A stretch of 64,000 bases of DNA from positions 14,880,001 through 14,944,000 of the forward strand of contig OX579639.1 of NCBI GenBank assembly GCA_951230915.1, in the 5' to 3' direction. Position 1 is the stretch's first letter, and the number at the start of each line of letters is the position of its first letter. The notes under the pieces are model-generated. The model was not told the DNA's origin, did not search any database, and was given only the letters and a program-made list of their open reading frames with translations. A program made the translations under genes and the position numbers. The DNA comes from Antitrichia curtipendula. Lineage: Eukaryota > Streptophyta > Bryopsida > Hypnales > Leucodontaceae. Shown here one piece after another: positions 38,206-50,243 of this stretch.

Positions 38206-39730
38206 GTATCGTAGTCTCGAATCTTGCGCAAATCGGGCCTGATATGCTCGGTCTGGGAATCTTCAATCTCTTGGTTGGTATCTCGGTTTTCTCGTTGTCG
38301 GAGGATTTGCAATTCGTACACGCCGGCGCGTCCCTGCTTCCTGCCACACCAGTTATTTTGCGTTTAATTGTAGGAAAATCTCATTCGACAGGATAATTGA
38401 ACCTTCCTCCGGGTTTCCGCTCGAAGGAATTCTAAATTGGACATTTTTTTTTTAATTTCTGTTATTTGTTTTCATGCCATTCTTGTCGCTGTGCTTGTGA
38501 TTTCTCTGGGGAGACCGTGTTTTGGAGTTGATTGGCAATCAGAGGGTTCTTGACCTCGAGTGAGTTAGGTTTCAAGGGATCGAATGTTGCAAGAAGGAGA
38601 GACCGTTGGAATTTGGAATTTCCTTGGGCATACGTCCCGTAGAAGGACTTATAGAGTAGGATGAGATATTTGCGTGATTGTGGGAATGGACTTGTTTTCA
38701 CGATTTTGGTTGTGTTGTGAGGTTGAGGATGTCAATTGCAAGTGTAATTGATCTTAGTTGTGGGTACTTGGAGAAGCCTCTAGTGGATTTAATTCTGTCT
38801 CGCATTTGGTTTCCCAGACTCTTAAGATCACAAACGCAGGAAGCGCGAGTTCGTTGTGCAGAATGACCAGCGGATACACTTGAATTGCTGTGTTTTTCTT
38901 TCTGTGCGCGTCCCATGCTGTCTGAACGGTTTGCTTGTGTTCCGGTTACTTTATCACCGGTTTTGAAGTTTCTAATCATTTGAATTGCTACAACTGTTCG
39001 ACGTAGTGATACTGAGGTGACATTTGAAGCTCGATCTACTCATTAGAGTATATCAATTATGTACTATCGGGTCTTCCACAGACCCTATAGATTTTTTCCC
39101 AAGGTTTAGAGTTCGATGTGATGTGAAAAACATTTGGCAGCTTTAGCTACTGGTTCGTCGAGCTGATATACCGGTTTAGACACAAGAATGTCCTTTGTAA
39201 TCTTTCTTTAGTTTCCACTATCGTGCCAAGTCGTTTCAAATACAGTTTCTAATGTGTACTGGCCACTGCCTGTACATATAGCAGGATGGCGCACTGCTCA
39301 TAATGTTACCATCTGATCTCGGGATGATCTATCATCTAATTACTACTCTTACGTAGCTGCTTGATGGTTTAGGTCACGAGCAAAGACTCTGTTGATCTGC
39401 ACTGATGAACGGGGTAGCTGACATCAAACATGACAACTCAGGAGATCTTTCTGAGCTTCTGATTTTTCTCAAGTGTTTTCACTACCTGAGAATTATGTGA
39501 AATTCTACATTGCATTTTGTACTTCTATCTGGAGGTTACTGTGGTATTGAGGAAGAAAAGTGATGCCTATAGACCTGAGTTTTGTAGTGGTGCGCCTGCA
39601 GGGACAGGAAGTCAATAATTCATGGTGACTGCCATGTAGGCTCACATTCTCTGTGTCATAGCGTTCTTGGTGTTCATGGTGCTGGAGCAAATCGGCACGC
39701 TTTGTTTTATGCAGTCATCATCACCCCACA

Positions 39731-41104
39731 ATGGGTAATTTTTTGAGTTCGGCGCGGAGCCCAGAAAACGAAGTGTCGATTGCCAATAGGGACTCAACAA
39801 AGAGGCAGCGCATAAGTAATGATTATGAACCAGCAATTATCCCAGGCTTGCCTGAAGAGATATCACTTCAAATCTTGGCCCGGGTTTCACGGGGTAACCA
39901 TCCTCTGTTGCGTTGTGTGTGCAAGTCATGGTATCATGTCCTCACCACTCCTGAAATCTTCAATTTGCGAAAGGATCTGGGAGTGACCGAGGAGTGGTTG
40001 TATGTATTGATGAAGGATGAAGAAGAGCGTCTTGGGTGGCACGTGTTAGACCCTGTGGAGGGGAAATGGAGGAAGCTGCCTCCAATGCCTGAAATTGCCA
40101 ACATTTCTAAAAAGCCGGAGGCAGCTGAGACCTCATGGGGGTGGCGGATCCCTTTGGGTCCGTTACGGACAATGCGGCTGACTGGAATTTTCCGAGGTTG
40201 GTTCCAGCGGAAGGGCTTCCTCGACAAGACACCTTTTTGTGGATGCTCGGCAGGAGCCATCAATGGCAGCCTCTATGTTCTAGGGGGGTTCTCATGGGCG
40301 AGTGCTATGCGGGCAGTCTGGAGGTATGACTCGCGTACGAACAGGTGGGCGCCGTCAGCGGCGATGGAGGTTGCTCGTGCATATTGCAAGACAGGGGTTG
40401 TGGACAACAAGCTTTATGCCGTTGGTGGAGTTGATCGGGGACGAGGGGGCCTAACCCCTCTGCAGTCCGCGGAAGTTTATGACCCTGAGACGGATTCATG
40501 GTCTCAAGTTGCCTCGATGCCATTTCGGAAAGCACAAGTTCTTCCCACAGCTTTTCTTGCGGATATGTTGAAGCCAATTGCGACCGGTATGGCTGCTTTT
40601 AATGGAAGGTTGTGTGTACCCCAGAGTTTGTACTCTTGGCCATTTTTTGTAGATGTTGGTGGGGAGATTTTTGACCCTGCAACGGATATGTGGGCCGAGA
40701 TGCCAGTTGGGATGGGGGAGGACTGGCCTGCCCGGCAGGCAGGGACAAAATTATCTGTTGTGGTGGGTGGGAAGCTATATGCTCTTGACCCTACTAGTTC
40801 CATGGATGGAAGCAAGATCAAGGTCTATGACTCTGAGCAGGATGTGTGGAAGGTTGTCCTGAAGAAGGTGCCCATCCTACTTGATCTTAGCGATTCGGAG
40901 TCACCCTACCTATTGGCTGGATTTGATGGAAAGCTCCACGTCATCACAAAGGATATTAACGACAATGTGGCAGTCTTAAGGGCAGAGTTGGGAGACAACC
41001 CTCAATCACAGCAGGCTAAGGAGTCTGAGTTTGGGTGGAAGACAATTTCGAGTGCCAGCTTTGGCACTGTTGAGCTTGTGGCCTGCCAAGTCCTTGATTT
41101 GTAA
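39731..41104 (+). CDS. F-box/kelch-repeat protein (At1g22040-like)
   Basis: One coding exon for 457 residues. Residues 36-80 form an F-box (IPGLPEEISLQILARV...LLRCVCKSWYHVL), which binds SKP1. Several kelch repeats follow, with the doublet-Gly and Tyr/Trp pattern (GSLYVLGGFSWAS...VWRYDSRTNRWAP, NKLYAVGGVD...EVYDPETDSWSQV, GGEIFDPATDMWAEM, GGKLYALDP...VYDSEQDVWKVV). It would act as the substrate receptor of an SCF ubiquitin ligase. The length and layout match the At1g22040-like group, which has an unusually long spacer between the F-box and the first kelch blade. The N terminus MGNFLSS fits an N-myristoylation signal (Gly2, Ser6). A splice acceptor lies 16 bases upstream of the ATG, so the leader is probably spliced. 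Substrate unknown. Confidence 0.9.
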   Translation: MGNFLSSARSPENEVSIANRDSTKRQRISNDYEPAIIPGLPEEISLQILARVSRGNHPLLRCVCKSWYHVLTTPEIFNLRKDLGVTEEWLYVLMKDEEERLGWHVLDPVEGKWRKLPPMPEIANISKKPEAAETSWGWRIPLGPLRTMRLTGIFRGWFQRKGFLDKTPFCGCSAGAINGSLYVLGGFSWASAMRAVWRYDSRTNRWAPSAAMEVARAYCKTGVVDNKLYAVGGVDRGRGGLTPLQSAEVYDPETDSWSQVASMPFRKAQVLPTAFLADMLKPIATGMAAFNGRLCVPQSLYSWPFFVDVGGEIFDPATDMWAEMPVGMGEDWPARQAGTKLSVVVGGKLYALDPTSSMDGSKIKVYDSEQDVWKVVLKKVPILLDLSDSESPYLLAGFDGKLHVITKDINDNVAVLRAELGDNPQSQQAKESEFGWKTISSASFGTVELVACQVLDL

Positions 41105-43549
41105 CAGCAACGTTTACGGTTGGATTTTGCCAGCGAGGCAGAGCAGACACAGATGAATTCATTATCGTATTCCAGATGTTTTTGATTCGTCTGTGCAGGT
41201 CTTTTGATCAGCTTGTCGATCCAACATTTCATTCAGGTTAGTGTGAACCACCTATGTGAGGAGCTGCTCTCTTAGTAATGTAATTTTAAGTGCCATGTAA
41301 TTGTATACTATCGATGTACAGACTTTAACAATTGGTGATAGTTAGCTACCACCGTTATACCATATGAACTTATCACTATCCTTCAAGTTGTAAAGTGTAT
41401 ATCCTTTGGTGCTCACCTCTATATTGCGGCTCTGAATGATTGACTTCTGATCGTTAATAGTCAGATTATCTATCACTTTCATGATGGAGTGTATGCAGTT
41501 GAGTTGTTACTGTGTATATTCTAGTGCACCTGTTATTGGATATGCTGATTTTATTTATTAATTGGTTTCGATATGTCTAGATTCTACAAGATTTGTATAC
41601 ATTTCTTACATTTTTGGCAAACTTCGGATTATATCATGCTGTGCATGTGTTACCAATGTTTTACCTCTGTTTTTGGAATGATGTTCGTGTTATTCTATAG
41701 AAGAGAACCGACTTCATATTTCAAGAAGATTTTGCTCTACCTGATGAATTCGTGAAGACCGTCATGTAAAGTCCAAGGACACCTTGGTTGCTGCTTTGAT
41801 CGATGATCATCGCCAACTGGGCGTTGTGCCAGAGCCTCAGTAATGATTGCCATTACCAGTACTAAGAATCAATTTCCAGTTGCACATCTGTGATAGTGTG
41901 AAGAAGAAGGAACTCCGGTTCAATTGGGCCGGCGTGAATGAAGAGTTTGTTTGCTCAAAACTCAGCACCGAAGTCCACAGGAATTGGGCCGGCGCGAAGG
42001 ACGTGAAGTAGAATGATATGTCACTTTGGAGAAATTGAGAGCAATGGGGCCGGAGTGAATGAAGAGCCCATTTGTTCACAGGAAGTGATAGTGTGAGGTG
42101 TCACTCTGGAGAAATTGAGAGCATTTTATTGTCAAGGTGTTATATTTGACAGTTTTCTATTAAACTCTTACCTCCTCTTTGAAAAGAGACAAGTCTTGGG
42201 TGTTATTTCTTTCATATGGTTTCCCCTTCATCCAGTAGGACACCTATTGTTGATTGTTTTGGGCATTGTGAATATGTATTGACATTCTGTGAATTGTACT
42301 ATTATTTGTTGGATATATTGATTTTTAAAGAGACTTCAAAATACTAAATTATGGATTATTTGAACATTTTATAAATAAGAGGGAATATTTCGAAGTAAGG
42401 ATAGTCTCATAGGATAGCGTGCATGCACAAAGAATCTTTGAAGGAGCATGAAAGTGTTAGTTGCAACTCTAAAGATGGCTTCCCACATAGAGGGTGGCTC
42501 CTCAAATAATTTTTGTACAAGTTATTAGTGACTACCTAAGATTCACCAATTGTACATATCTTCACTAATAGTACAAATCCAATGTAGTAGAATGTACAAT
42601 TGCACAGAAAGATTCCATGTTATGAAGAACCTATACATAGCTTGAACCTTCTTAATTTAAATGCTTGAAAGATAATCCTATCAAAGGTCTACTACTAAAG
42701 CATGAAGTTACCTTTAAAGCATGAAGTTATCTTAAACCCTAAATAAATATAATTTGAGTTGAATGGTTTTGAAAATTAATAAGCCACTTTGTTGGATATT
42801 TGTACAATTTGTTCCTAAGATATGTTCACTAAATCTTATAGAATCCAAGTTCATTCTTCTAGTAATGAGTTCATTGAAAAGCTATGCTAAGAAGCCACTT
42901 TCACTATTGCTTTCCTACACAATCATGATGAAACCTGTTCAACTTCCAAAATTATTTGAAGGGTTGTTGAAAGTTTTAAAAAATTATATAATAATTGCCA
43001 AATAACTTATTAATAAAAATGAAGTGTTGAACAATTCTTCCAATTTTAAATAATTATTTGACAAAAATGTGCTAAGATGACCTCACGCTCTGTAGTCATC
43101 TCGTGAGTGCAGTGTGCTACTATACCAATGATAGTGTGGCAAGTGTGCAAGATATTCCAGAATGGCATTGAAGAGAGGTTTTTGGTGCGTTCATTCAGTA
43201 AAGCGTTTACCGGTTTATACTGGATTTGATAAAGAGCTCTCAACAGTTCCGGTCAGAACTTTTCGCCCTCTCCGGAGTACTCGACAGTTCGGTAACAGAA
43301 CTGGTCATCTTCTCCGACCTCGCTAGGGTTTCTAGTTCGGCTCCAACTTCGTTGTATCTATGCTGAATTCCACGCACTGTAGTGTCTGGCATTCCGCATG
43401 TTCTCCGTATCTTCTGCCATTGAAACACATCAGTGCAGTATTGTACGAGTTTCTTTAGCTTCAGCAGCTTTCTCGAGGTTGGAATTGTATCTCTCATCCG
43501 GCGAATCCCGGCTGTCCTTCTCCGATCACCTTCGTTTCGGGGGAGCTCC
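41105..43549. other. Spacer between the F-box/kelch and DXO1 genes
   Basis: The first part is the 3' flank of the F-box/kelch gene. A short irregular tandem repeat sits at 41880-42130. The rest is AT-rich with no recognisable gene; the last 300 bases are GC-richer and probably hold the DXO1 promoter and leader. Confidence 0.55.
41880..42130 (+). repeat. Irregular tandem repeat
   Basis: The phrase 'attgggccggcg.gaa' occurs at about 41926, 41981 and (as aatggggccggagtgaatga) 42044. 'gtcact.tggagaaattgag' occurs at about 42020 and 42098. Units of roughly 60-75 bp are partly duplicated. Confidence 0.7.
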
Positions 43550-46132
43550 ATGGCGGAGGTCAGTGGTTCGAAGGTGGAGGAGGACTCGTCTTCTTCTTCC
43601 GGGGGTTCCGATTCGGACGAGAGCTCCGATGAAGAAGTGATTGGTGATGAGGAGAATGCTGGTCGCGAGGGGAGTGAGAATAGTGACGAGGAGGAAGAGG
43701 ATGAAGAAGAGGAGGATTTGTTCGGGAAAAATAACGAAGATTACATGAAGACTAGTGCTGTGAGTGCGTTGCGACCTCCGGCGTTACCGCCATCTTCGTT
43801 TCCGAGAAAACAAGATTTTCGCGATGCCGGTGGCAGGCGAGGACCGCCGGAAAGAGGAAACTCAGGACCTCGGAATATGCGAGGAGGTGGAGGTGGGGGT
43901 GGAGGAGGAGGGGATGGCTCTGGATCTCTTCTTCCTTGGAACAATTTCTCTAGTTTCGGTGGCCCGTCTGGCAGGGGTGGCAGGCCCTGTACGTCCTTTC
44001 TCTCCTCTCTTCCGAGATAATTTTATAAGCACTTGGAGAGGAAGATCAATTTAAGCCTGGACATCACAAATGGCATTACTTATGTTTGTCGAAAAGGCTT
44101 CCTTTAATTATCTAGCCTTCTCTCTCCTCTCTCTCTCTCTCTTCTCTTCCAAACGAAGTGCATACGTTCTCGAAAAGCAATGAGCAAGCCTAGACATCAC
44201 AAATGGCATTACTTATATTTGTCGAAAAGACTTGCTGTATAATACTCTAGACTTCGCATTATCAGGCTCGGCCTGTGAAGTCGCGAAAGACAACTACTCA
44301 CTCATAGTTACTGAGGATAGAGAATTTGCATGAAAGAACGGGAGTGCAATGCAGATAAGCTGAGAATTTAGTTACTAATTCAGTTGGCATATTGGCAGTC
44401 GCGGAACTTTATATTATCGATTTGAATACGCCTGCTGGACTGTATTGTTGTTAAGCGTCAATATTCGTTATCAGTCGAAGCTTTAGATTCACTGATTTTA
44501 CATGGTGGTGCTTGATGAGCAGCGGAAACGCTGGTGGCTGATATGAAGCTTGGGGCAACAGGCCACAACAACGACATGTATCGCGTAAAGTGTCCTCCTT
44601 TTCAGGAGCCTTCTCACATTGCAGGTTACAGTAGGAACGATGACGGAACGGTTCTATTTGATGAGAGCTGTCTTCGCAGGTTAGTTCGGAGAAGATACTT
44701 TGCCTCTCTGATATCTTATGTGTGACTTTGTTGTGAACGAGAATTCATTTTCGTTATGGTGAAGGTGGATCGGTACTTCTGACTAATGTAATTCAAGGAA
44801 ATGTGCAAGCAGTTGTGTAATCGAGATGCATTTCTTGGCCTTAGCTTCCCGGGTTCTTTTCCAGCTACTTGCTCACTTGTGTTGAACTTGAATGCAGGTT
44901 TCGTCGTGATATACTTCAGGAAAGTGGTGTTGATTTGAACGATGGTTTTGATACTTACGTTGAGAAGAAAGAGGATGGCGCTGGAAGTGGATTTGGTGAT
45001 CTATTAGCGTGTATACGAAACAAGCAGATTCCTCTCGATAACATTCACTTTGTTACATACCGTAACAATCTGAACAAGATTCTTGGTACAGCGTATAACA
45101 GACAAGACGTTTGGGAGATGGGTGTTCATAAACGCAAGGGCACAGTTTATCTCGACGTGCACAAGCTTCCCGAGGCTCCTCATCTTGACGTTGAAATGCA
45201 GAAGCGACGATGTTATTGGGGCTATTCTTTTGAAAAGTTCGCTACTGAGGCTCCCTCATCACGTCAAGCCAGTGGAAATGCAAGGAAGAGTGCTGTGGAC
45301 GCGAATGTGGAGTATTGTGCAGTGGTGAAGACAAAGCTTGGTCCTCATCGAATTATTATGGGAGCCGAAATGGATTGTTACGATGCAAGTGCTGATGGCA
45401 GAAGACACTTCGTTGAACTTAAAACCAGTCGAGCACTGGATGCAAGGACCGTGGACAGGTTCGAGCGGGATAAGCTACTCAAGTTTTGGATTCAATCCTT
45501 TCTTGCAGGGGTGCAGCGCATTGTCGTTGGTTTTCGGTTAGTGAACCATTCTACTTGCGATTCACACATGCTTCATGCTTATGTGAATGTGTCTGCTTTT
45601 GTTTCTGAACTTTTTAACGATGCATCGATTTTGATTGTTTCAAGTTGTTTCGTTCAGTTGTTTGAACTTTTATACGATAGTAGTCACGTGATTGACACTC
45701 TTTCCTTGTAACTGCTCCTGGTTTGTAAGGTGAAGGTAGACTGAGTGAACCTGGTCTTTAGTCTCCCCTGGTCAATTGTAAATATAGAGGATTTGGAACC
45801 CGAGTACTTTCTTTATTAGTTTCTAATCTTCTGCATTGTATTATTTGACCAGGGATGATGCTGGCCGGCTTCTGTACTCAGAGGTGATGAAACCGCAAGA
45901 AATTACCCAGCGTGTGAAGCAAAAACACCACTGGGAGGGCGGGGTTTGTCTTGCATTCGCTGACCAGGTGCTTTGCTGGCTCTACGGGAGTGTGAAAGAA
46001 GATGAAGATTATACCCTGAGATTTAACCGTCATGCCAACAAGCTGGAACTCGTGAAGGCGAATTCATGTCCGAGCTTAATCACTGCACACATGGAACTTC
46101 TCACTGGAGCTACGACTCCATTATATTCTTGA
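43550..46132 (+). CDS. DXO1: DXO1 / RAI1-family decapping and deNADding exonuclease
   Basis: Four exons: 43550-43988, 44523-44679, 44898-45536 and 45853-46132. Introns are GT-AG with matching phases, giving 504 residues. The first about 150 residues are disordered: Ser/Asp/Glu-rich, then Arg/Gly-rich with a Gly run. This extension is typical of plant DXO1 and absent from animal DXO. The catalytic fold follows, with the family motifs [17 protein letters not shown] (Glu 356, Asp 358), FVELKTS (Glu 372, Lys 374) and [21 protein letters not shown] enzymes remove incomplete or NAD caps from RNA; plant DXO1 also interacts with the cap methyltransferase through its extension. The metal-binding residues are all present, so an active enzyme is expected. 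ATG 43550 (gctccATGG) is preferred over an in-frame upstream ATG at 43433, which adds residues without family support. Confidence 0.94.
44053..44234 (+). repeat. Intronic 49-bp direct repeat and CT microsatellite in DXO1 intron 1
   Basis: 44053-44101 and 44186-44234 are nearly identical (aagcct.gacatcacaaatg...tttgtcgaaaag). A (CT)n run at about 44123-44148 lies between them. Confidence 0.85.
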
Positions 46133-46715
46133 TGATTTGACTGCATGTGCTCAGGAGGATAAGAACAGGATTAAAAAAAGAAATGAAGCACCACGAATGG
46201 TCTCTTTCAACTATAAAGTTTCATTCTTTTGCGGCTGATTAACCTCCTAATAACTTTGATGAAGCCCCCGTCTCCCCTCAAAAATTATGGCTGTAAGGGG
46301 TTATTCATGCAGCGACTTTCTTCAACCGCGGGCTCGCTGTGCTGGCAAGATTTAGACGGCTCTACGGTCTGTGATTCATGGCACCTTCTCAACATTTCCA
46401 TTACAGCTGGACAACCTGTGTAAAACACCCAATTTTGGCGGACTGGAGCTCTTGGAATTCCTCGTTTGGAAATGAGGACGGTTTGTGTCTCTTCTGAGGT
46501 AGATCTGGCGAGAGTATGTGAATCTGAGAGGGGAAAAAAATCAGAAGTGGTCGGGTTTTGAGTAGTGGTCCAGTGCCTCCTAAATACTACTTTTCCGTGA
46601 TTTAGTTGATTATTTTCTGGATAGCTTCGTCGTGAGCTTTTTCAGCATTTTGTAGTGGCACAAGTAGGCTAGATTTTCTTCGCCTTGGTTGAGTGTAAAG
46701 TGGGCTGCGGTTTCG

Positions 46716-47096
46716 ATTGTACAGTCTCGTGTGAATTGCTACTTCACTATTCAAGTGATTAATCTGCCAGCACATTTCAATGCTTGCAAAGAGGGTCGCT
46801 TCGCGAAGATAAAGCCAGCGCGTGATTTTTTTTAGTTCACTTTTACTTTTTGTGAAAGGAGTGAGAAATTGGAAAAAGCTATATTACTGTCAGAAAGATC
46901 AAAGCTAACGTATAGCAGATTGTTGACCCCGAAGGTGAACCAGGTTAACACCACCCCGAATCCACCCTCTTGTGTTTGTGGTGTGCAGTTTCATTCTGGA
47001 ACGTATCCCTCGGGTTCATAAAGATGGAAGCGAGATGAGAGTGCATTAACGTAACAGGTCCTTAAAGTGACCAGGCTTTTTCAGATTGCCTCTGCG
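46716..47096 (+). repeat. Direct repeat, GC-richer copy
   Basis: Begins attgtacagtctcgtgt and aligns over its whole length with 49057-49465. It contains several CpG sites (for example gtcgcttcgcgaag) that are lost in the other copy. Confidence 0.85.
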
Positions 47097-49056
47097 AAAG
47101 GGTCTCCTAAGGTAAACATGCCTATTACCAAACAAATTTTCTGTCTAGGTGCCTTATTTGTCAACTCATGTATTTTTCAGAGATTGAGAAGTTTGAGAGA
47201 AGCCATTTGCAAGTGGAATCAAGACATTTTGACAAGAAATGAATTTTTGTTTGTTGTGACTAAATTGGTAAAGCCTGGGTAGATCCACAAGATGACATGT
47301 TCCTTCTCTAGGTGCATTTCTATAATGCTAAAGGATTGTTAAGATTGTGGTAATGGGTAGGTGACTAACGCAAATGAGGAGATCTAGTAGATGTATGAAT
47401 TGGATGACTGACTACATTGGATTGTTCTACCTTGTAGTTTAATCCCTAAATGCTTGAGGCACAAAATTCTGGTGTCAACAATAGTTTGAAGTTAAATAAA
47501 ACCAAATCAAGTTATTGTTTGTAGTAGTTTATATTTTTAACTTTTTTTGAAGTCTTGTTTTAGCATCAAAAATCCAATTTTAAAATGAATGATTATGATT
47601 TTTGTATTCAAGATTTTGTGCAAGGGGGGACATTACAAATCTTGATTTTCTAGTGTTGAATGCACTTGGAAATTAGCCTAAAAAAAATACTAGATTTTGG
47701 AAAAAAAATCACATTAAAAATTCATTTCAAAAAACTGTAGAGTTGATTTTGAGAGGCTATAAATTGATTGGAATGATGCATATTATGCCCTTTAACCTCA
47801 TATTTTTTTGATGACTAGTTTGTTAGATTTGACTTGTAAAAAGAGGATTGAAAGACTTCAAATCACTTTTCTAGTTTTCACACCTTCATGATCAAGCATT
47901 ATAATTTTCAATCCATAAATGATATTGTTGTGTTTTATTTCCTCATTTGATCTTTAACATGTCTTGTTTGAATTTGTACAATTACAATTCAAAAATTTGA
48001 TAAAACTGATCAAAGTGTTGACTTTTTGTTCAATTTAGAGCAAACTCCAGGATGCTCAAAAAATGTCTTGGGTATTTAGGAGTTAATGTAAAAGTTCAAT
48101 ATTTTTTTCCACATGGTGTCTAGAGAAAATGGAAAGCTACAGGGGGCACACTTCAACCCTAAGATGGATAAAAAAAGAAAGGGTAATGTAGGACACTAGA
48201 AATTTTTTAAACAAATGAGAAGTTATGAATATTCGTTTTCAATTAGTACAAAAATGGTAATAAATATTTTGTCTCAATTAGCTTTTTGAACCTATGTTGC
48301 GTACCATTTAAATACAAGAAGATAGTTTTTGGAATTCATTATGGCCCATTTACAGAACTATGCCATGCAATTGTGAAAAAAAATTCACTACTATGAACTT
48401 TCACATTGTTTCAATGGCTGAAAAATTGTTTATTTATCATGACCATTTTTTGCATAAATTCATCTCTATATTGATAACATCATTAACATGTGTATCAAAT
48501 TTAGAAGTCAAAAAATTCATGAAAATGAAATATTCTAAATTTGCCAACATGTATGACTTCTTTGGCATAAATCAACGAGCTCTGTACCATTGATTGGCCT
48601 CCACTCTCTTTCAATAGCTACCTTTAATTTCCATAAGTTTCTAGAGTGTATTTGCCGCTATGTTGGACAACATCTTTTAGAATCTTTCCAAAGTTCTTAA
48701 ATAAATTGAGATTGAGAGAATTTGCAAGCCAATGGAGCATTTCAATAAGGCATATTTCTCTCCATTCTTCACATAATTTGCTTCAATGGATAGATGCATC
48801 ATCTTCTGTAAGCAATATGTGTGAAATTTTACTTATAAAATGAAGCAATTGGCCATCATAGACCAATTTTGCAAAATCCTTAGCACAACATTGATCTTTT
48901 GAATCATAAAGACGAGTTTGGGCTTTTTGCCTCTAGCAAATGCACCTCAAATCATTGAAGAAATCCATCCACTTTTAGAAGTAAGAACTGCATAACTTGA
49001 TGCATAATGTTCATATATAGTTCTTGAAACAAAAATACCATTTTCACCTCTACCCC

Positions 49057-49465
49057 ATTGTACAGTCTCGTGTAAATTATTAATTCATTATTCTACTTAT
49101 TAATAAGCTAGCATATTGCAATGTTTGCAAAAAGGGTTGTCTTGCAAAGAAAAGCTAGTACATGAGGTTTTCATAGTTAATTTTTACTTTTTGTGAATGA
49201 AGTGAAAAATTAAGTAAAATTTATATCACTATCAAAAAGATCAAAGTTAACATAGAGTAGATTGTTGACCAAGAAACTCACTAGAAGTGAGCTAGGCTAC
49301 CACCACCTCAAATATACTTTTGTGTGTTTGTAGTTTGCATTTTCATTCTAGAACATATCCCTAAGGTTCAATAAGGTGGAATTGAGATGAGGGTGCAATA
49401 ACTAAAGGTAACAAGTCTTTAATCCTTAAGTGGTTTTGGGTGTTTTTCAACATTGCCTGAGTGCG
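49057..49465 (+). repeat. Direct repeat, AT-shifted copy
   Basis: Second copy of 46716-47096. Most differences are C to T or G to A (for example gggtcgcttcgcgaag has become gggttgtcttgcaaag), as expected from deamination of methylated cytosines. Confidence 0.85.
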
Positions 49466-50243
49466 GTATATGCAGTCCTCTATGTAAATGGCTTACTATC
49501 TATGTTTTTAAAAGTTTGATGAATGCACACTGAAGTTTTTTTTAATCAGATTGTGCACTTTATAGCTACATTGGATATGTTACTAATTTTGTGAATATTT
49601 TGAAGCTTGAGGCTCCTTGATATTGGGATATGCATACATGTACACTACATTTTAAGTACCTCGTTTGCTTCACATTGCTCATCCCGTTGGGGGGATTTCA
49701 TCCATCCAAGCCCAAATCTAGGAACGTGGAAGTAGGTGTCTAAAAAAGTCTACGATAGAAATTAGAAGTGAAATTGATAGTACGAGTCTAGGAAAATCAA
49801 TGGATGAAGTTTAGGAGCCCATTCTAGAGAAGGAACTTCATCCGCACATAACTTTTGCTAAGAGTGTCCATTTTGAAAGAATTTTAGGTTTTTAGAAATG
49901 GCGTGAGCACCTTTTTCACATAGGATAGATAGTATAAAATTGTAGAATCCTTAGCTACGCCAAGACTCACCATGGCGTAGCTTAGCCCTACTAATCAGCT
50001 ACTAGAGCTGGTTGGTGTCTTCTTGTAGGATCTCTTATAGGATTTAGGGCATGTAGGATAGGATAGAAAAGTTCCATTGCTTGGAAGGCAAAATGGACCA
50101 ATGTTAGGCACCCAATAGGGTAGAAACTAAAGCTCCCCCTAGAACCTGGTTGTACTCGTGTATTTACCAAGGGTGGATAAATAAACGCTCACAACTATGC
50201 ACGCGGTTGCACCAAAATCACACCCGAAGGCCGCATCAAGGCA

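Larger units (their letters stand above)
46133..50230. other. Spacer downstream of DXO1
   Basis: The first kilobase is GC-balanced and is probably DXO1 3' flank. From about 47100 it is AT-rich without genes. It contains two copies of a roughly 380-bp repeat (46716-47096 and 49057-49465). Confidence 0.6.

Noticed and set aside
47796..48083. Third TTAA-flanked piggyBac-like element
   Set aside because: The ends (TTAACCTCATA and TTAACTCCTAAAT in reverse) are too degenerate and the interior shows no link to the other two.
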